Shown here in pieces: positions 1-7,569 of a DNA stretch of 7,569 bases. The translations under genes and the position numbers were made by a program. Each line of letters begins with the position of its first letter. Positions within the stretch are counted from its first letter, which is position 1. Where the stretch lies: positions 1 to 7,569 of the forward strand of contig PACE01000048.1 of the NCBI GenBank assembly GCA_002699725.1. The letters are read 5' to 3'. Origin of the DNA: Acidimicrobiaceae bacterium. GTDB lineage: Bacteria; Actinomycetota; Acidimicrobiia; Acidimicrobiales; MedAcidi-G1. The notes beneath the pieces are model-generated. The model saw only the letters and a list, made by a program, of their open reading frames with translations. It was not told the origin of the DNA and did not search any database.

Positions 1-95
1 CCGACGACACCGAGGCTGCCGCCGATGAAGCGGTTGCCGACGACACCGAGGCTGCCGCCGATGAAGCGGTTGCCGACGACACCGAGGAGGGCTAA
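1..95 (+). CDS. rplJ: 50S ribosomal protein L10, C-terminal tail (5' partial)
   Basis: Only the last 30 codons and a TAA stop (93-95) are in the window; codons run from position 3. The peptide is a 12-residue unit, [12 protein letters not shown], twice in full and then DDTEEG. Fourteen of 30 residues are acidic and none is basic. The L10 identity is inferred from position: rplJ lies directly upstream of rplL in almost all bacteria, the gap here is two bases, and actinobacterial L10 proteins often end in an Ala/Glu/Asp-rich extension. The conserved L10 core, which binds 23S rRNA and holds the L7/L12 dimers, lies upstream and cannot be checked. The tail is probably disordered. The rplL ribosome binding site lies within the last codons, so translation of the two genes is probably coupled. 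Another acidic-tailed protein cannot be fully excluded. Confidence 0.75.
   Translation, partial: DDTEAAADEAVADDTEAAADEAVADDTEEG
3..86 (+). repeat. 36-bp tandem repeat coding for the acidic L10 tail
   Basis: A 36-bp unit occurs at 3-38 and 39-74 with no mismatch, followed by the first 12 bases of a third copy at 75-86. Positions 1-2 match the end of a preceding unit, so the array may extend upstream. The unit is a multiple of three and keeps the frame open. Identity at synonymous sites points to recent duplication rather than selection on the protein alone. Confidence 0.9.
84..90 (+). promoter_or_regulatory. Ribosome binding site of rplL, inside the 3' end of rplJ
   Basis: GAGGAGG is a near-perfect Shine-Dalgarno sequence with a 7-base spacer to the ATG at 98. 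It is read as the Glu-Glu-Gly end of the upstream protein. This supports the ATG at 98 and suggests translational coupling, which fits the need for several L7/L12 copies per L10. Confidence 0.8.
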
Positions 96-97
96 CC

Positions 98-478
98 ATG
101 GCCACTAAAGAACAGATCCTGGACGCCATCGCCGAGATGAGCGTTCTGGAATTGAGTGAACTGCTGAAGGACTTCGAGGAGAAGTTCGGCGTGACGGCAG
201 CGGCCCCGGTAGCTGCGGTTGCCGCAGCACCTGCCGGCGGAGCCGACGTGGATGCCGAGGAGGAGAAGGATTTCTTCGACGTGGTCCTGAGCGACGTCGG
301 CGACAAGAAGATCCAGGTCATCAAGGAGGTTCGTTCGCTGACGAACCTCGGGCTCAAGGACGCCAAGGACCTGGTGGACAATGCCCCGAAGCCCGTCCTG
401 GAGGGCGCCTCGAAGGAAGACGCCGAGCGGGCCAAGGCGGCCCTCGAGGCCGCCGGCGCCACCGTCGAACTGGCGTAG
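98..478 (+). CDS. rplL: 50S ribosomal protein L7/L12
   Basis: This 126-residue protein is the multicopy stalk protein of the large ribosomal subunit; dimers bind the L10 C-terminal helix and recruit and stimulate translation GTPases (EF-Tu, EF-G, IF2, RF3). Residues 1-32 form the helical dimerisation and L10-binding domain ([20 protein letters not shown]). Residues 33-53 are the Ala/Pro/Gly/Val-rich flexible hinge. Residues 57-126 are the globular C-terminal domain with the family signature around residues 70-93 ([10 protein letters not shown], then GLKDAKDLV), the face that contacts the GTPases. The length is normal (family about 120-130). The ATG is supported by a strong ribosome binding site seven bases upstream, and the gap to rplJ is two bases. 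A GC hairpin follows 36 bases after the stop. Nothing in it is abnormal. Confidence 0.98.
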   Translation: MATKEQILDAIAEMSVLELSELLKDFEEKFGVTAAAPVAAVAAAPAGGADVDAEEEKDFFDVVLSDVGDKKIQVIKEVRSLTNLGLKDAKDLVDNAPKPVLEGASKEDAERAKAALEAAGATVELA

Positions 479-514
479 TCCCCTGCCGGCCTGCGTCGGC
501 CGATCAACGAGTAT

Positions 515-545
515 GGGAAGGCCCCGGGTCCGCCCGGGGCTTCCT
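515..545 (+). terminator. GC-rich hairpin after rplL, probable terminator or attenuator
   Basis: Eight GC pairs (521-528 with 533-540) close a four-base loop TCCG. With G520 bulged, five further pairs (515-519 with 541-545, the last a G-T) extend the stem to 13 pairs. The 3' side continues TTCCTCCGTCC, pyrimidine-rich but without a real T tract, so termination may be incomplete. It starts 36 bases after the rplL stop, the place where Escherichia coli has a partial terminator that lowers rpoBC transcription relative to rplJL. The structure is seen in the sequence; the function is inferred. Confidence 0.7.
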
Positions 546-614
546 CCGTCCGGGATCAGGGATGGCAGGGATCGTGTCTCCCGGTCGGGTCCCGAACCGC
601 GAAACCCGGCATGC

Positions 615-643
615 TTGACCAGAGGGCGCGCTTTCCCTACGAT
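615..643 (+). promoter_or_regulatory. Candidate SigA-type promoter P1 for rpoBC
   Basis: TTGACC at 615-620 (five of six to TTGACA) and TACGAT at 638-643 (four of six to TATAAT, fitting the actinobacterial TANNNT form) are separated by 17 bases, the optimal spacing. The predicted start is near 650, giving a leader of about 175 bases before rpoB. It lies downstream of the hairpin and upstream of rpoB, where such a promoter is expected. Confidence 0.65.
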
Positions 644-666
644 GCTTGCGCAGATCGCCATCGGGC

Positions 667-702
667 GGCCTGGCTTCCCCTGCATTGGGGGTTGCCTTGG
701 CC
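667..702 (+). other. Imperfect hairpin in the rpoB leader
   Basis: GGCC (667-670) pairs with GGCC (699-702), GGC (672-674) with GCC (694-696), and TCCCC (676-680) with GGGGG (687-691, one G-T pair), leaving a six-base loop and two small internal loops. It would form only in RNA from P1 or from upstream read-through, and its 3' arm overlaps the -35 box of the second promoter candidate. No T run follows, so it does not look like a terminator. I recognise no known riboswitch or protein leader motif. Confidence 0.45.
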
Positions 703-720
703 TGCGCGCTGGTCTAGGAT
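692..720 (+). promoter_or_regulatory. Candidate second promoter P2 for rpoBC
   Basis: TTGCCT (692-697, four of six to consensus) and TAGGAT (715-720, four of six, fitting TANNNT) are 17 bases apart. The predicted start is near 727, giving a leader of about 98 bases. It is weaker than P1 by match. Two promoters before rpoB are reported in mycobacteria, so a tandem arrangement is plausible, but chance matches of this quality do occur. Confidence 0.42.
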
Positions 721-813
721 TGCTTGTTGCCGTGTTCGCGCCTGCTCATTGTTTCGTTTTCGTGACGGTGGATTTGCGTGATTCCGCGTTGTCCTTGTCC
801 GCTCGCCCTGGCC

Positions 814-818
814 AGGAG
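814..818 (+). promoter_or_regulatory. Ribosome binding site of rpoB
   Basis: AGGAG ends six bases before the GTG at 825. It decides in favour of this GTG start, since no ATG lies near and the protein from this point aligns from its first residues with other beta subunits. Confidence 0.8.
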
Positions 819-824
819 TTTTAG

Positions 825-4442
<3,618 letters not shown>

Positions 4443-4470
4443 CCGCAAACAGCCCCAGCCGGGAACTACC

Positions 4471-4476
4471 AGGAAG
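4471..4476 (+). promoter_or_regulatory. Ribosome binding site of rpoC
   Basis: AGGAAG ends seven bases before the GTG at 4484, within the 41-base rpoB-rpoC gap. The gap shows no terminator or promoter, which supports co-transcription. The site supports the GTG start, whose product begins [15 protein letters not shown], matching the usual start of actinobacterial beta'. Confidence 0.7.
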
Positions 4477-4483
4477 AGAACGA

Positions 4484-7569
<3,086 letters not shown>

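Larger units (their letters stand above)
479..824. other. Intergenic regulatory region between rplL and rpoB
   Basis: This 346-base stretch has no convincing gene; open frames crossing it on either strand lack ribosome binding sites and recognisable protein. From left to right it holds a terminator-like hairpin (515-545), a G-rich spacer with three GGGAT words (552, 559, 568) and short palindromes around 580-595, a good SigA-type promoter (615-643), an imperfect hairpin (667-702), a second weaker promoter candidate (692-720), and a T-rich, A-poor leader ending in the rpoB ribosome binding site. The arrangement suggests that rpoBC transcription is partly uncoupled from the ribosomal protein genes. 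Confidence 0.75.

Noticed and set aside
3..86. The 36-bp direct repeats as a CRISPR array or mobile element end
   Set aside because: The copies are directly adjacent with no spacers, are multiples of three, and read as an in-frame acidic protein tail.
552..600. Three GGGAT words and short palindromes upstream of P1 as an operator or upstream activator
   Set aside because: The spacings are irregular (7 and 9 bases), the words are only five bases and G-rich runs are common here. Without conservation in relatives I do not call a site.
92..685. 197-codon minus-strand frame over rplL and the gap
   Set aside because: It is mostly antisense to rplL, with no conserved protein or plausible ribosome binding site.
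381..824. 147-codon plus-strand frame running from rplL to the base before rpoB
   Set aside because: It starts inside rplL in another frame, has a Pro/Arg/Ser-rich out-of-frame composition, and crosses the hairpin and both promoter candidates. The junction with rpoB is chance.

Overview
The window is an ordinary part of a bacterial core genome: the 3' end of rplJ (ribosomal protein L10), complete rplL (L7/L12), complete rpoB (RNA polymerase beta) and the first 1028 codons of rpoC (beta'), all on the + strand. The high GC content, the GTG starts of rpoB and rpoC, the close similarity of both polymerase subunits to actinobacterial ones as I remember them, and an acidic coiled-coil segment in the N-terminal part of beta' that is typical of Actinomycetota together point to an actinobacterium. 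A deep, possibly aquatic Acidimicrobiia-like lineage is my guess; no taxonomic search was possible.

Layout. Positions 1-95 encode the acidic, alanine-rich tail of L10, built from a perfect 36-bp tandem repeat that carries the rplL ribosome binding site in its last codons. rplL is at 98-478. The gap at 479-824 holds a strong GC hairpin just after rplL (probable terminator or attenuator), two candidate SigA-type promoters with 17-base spacers (615-643 and 692-720), an imperfect hairpin at 667-702 and a very A-poor, T-rich leader ending in the rpoB Shine-Dalgarno. rpoB runs from 825 to 4442; after 41 bases rpoC starts at 4484 and continues past the window end.

How the parts work together. L10 and L7/L12 form the ribosomal stalk that recruits translation GTPases; beta and beta' form the catalytic core of RNA polymerase. 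This order is the classic rplJL-rpoBC cluster. The gap suggests rpoBC can be transcribed separately from rplJL, with some read-through across the hairpin.

I found no mobile element, defence system, CRISPR array or RNA gene, and no new multi-gene system. The points most worth a second look are inside beta': three of the four cysteines of the second zinc site are replaced, and a proline sits at the N-terminal hinge of the bridge helix. Catalytic motifs of both subunits are intact, so these look like lineage features of a working enzyme.
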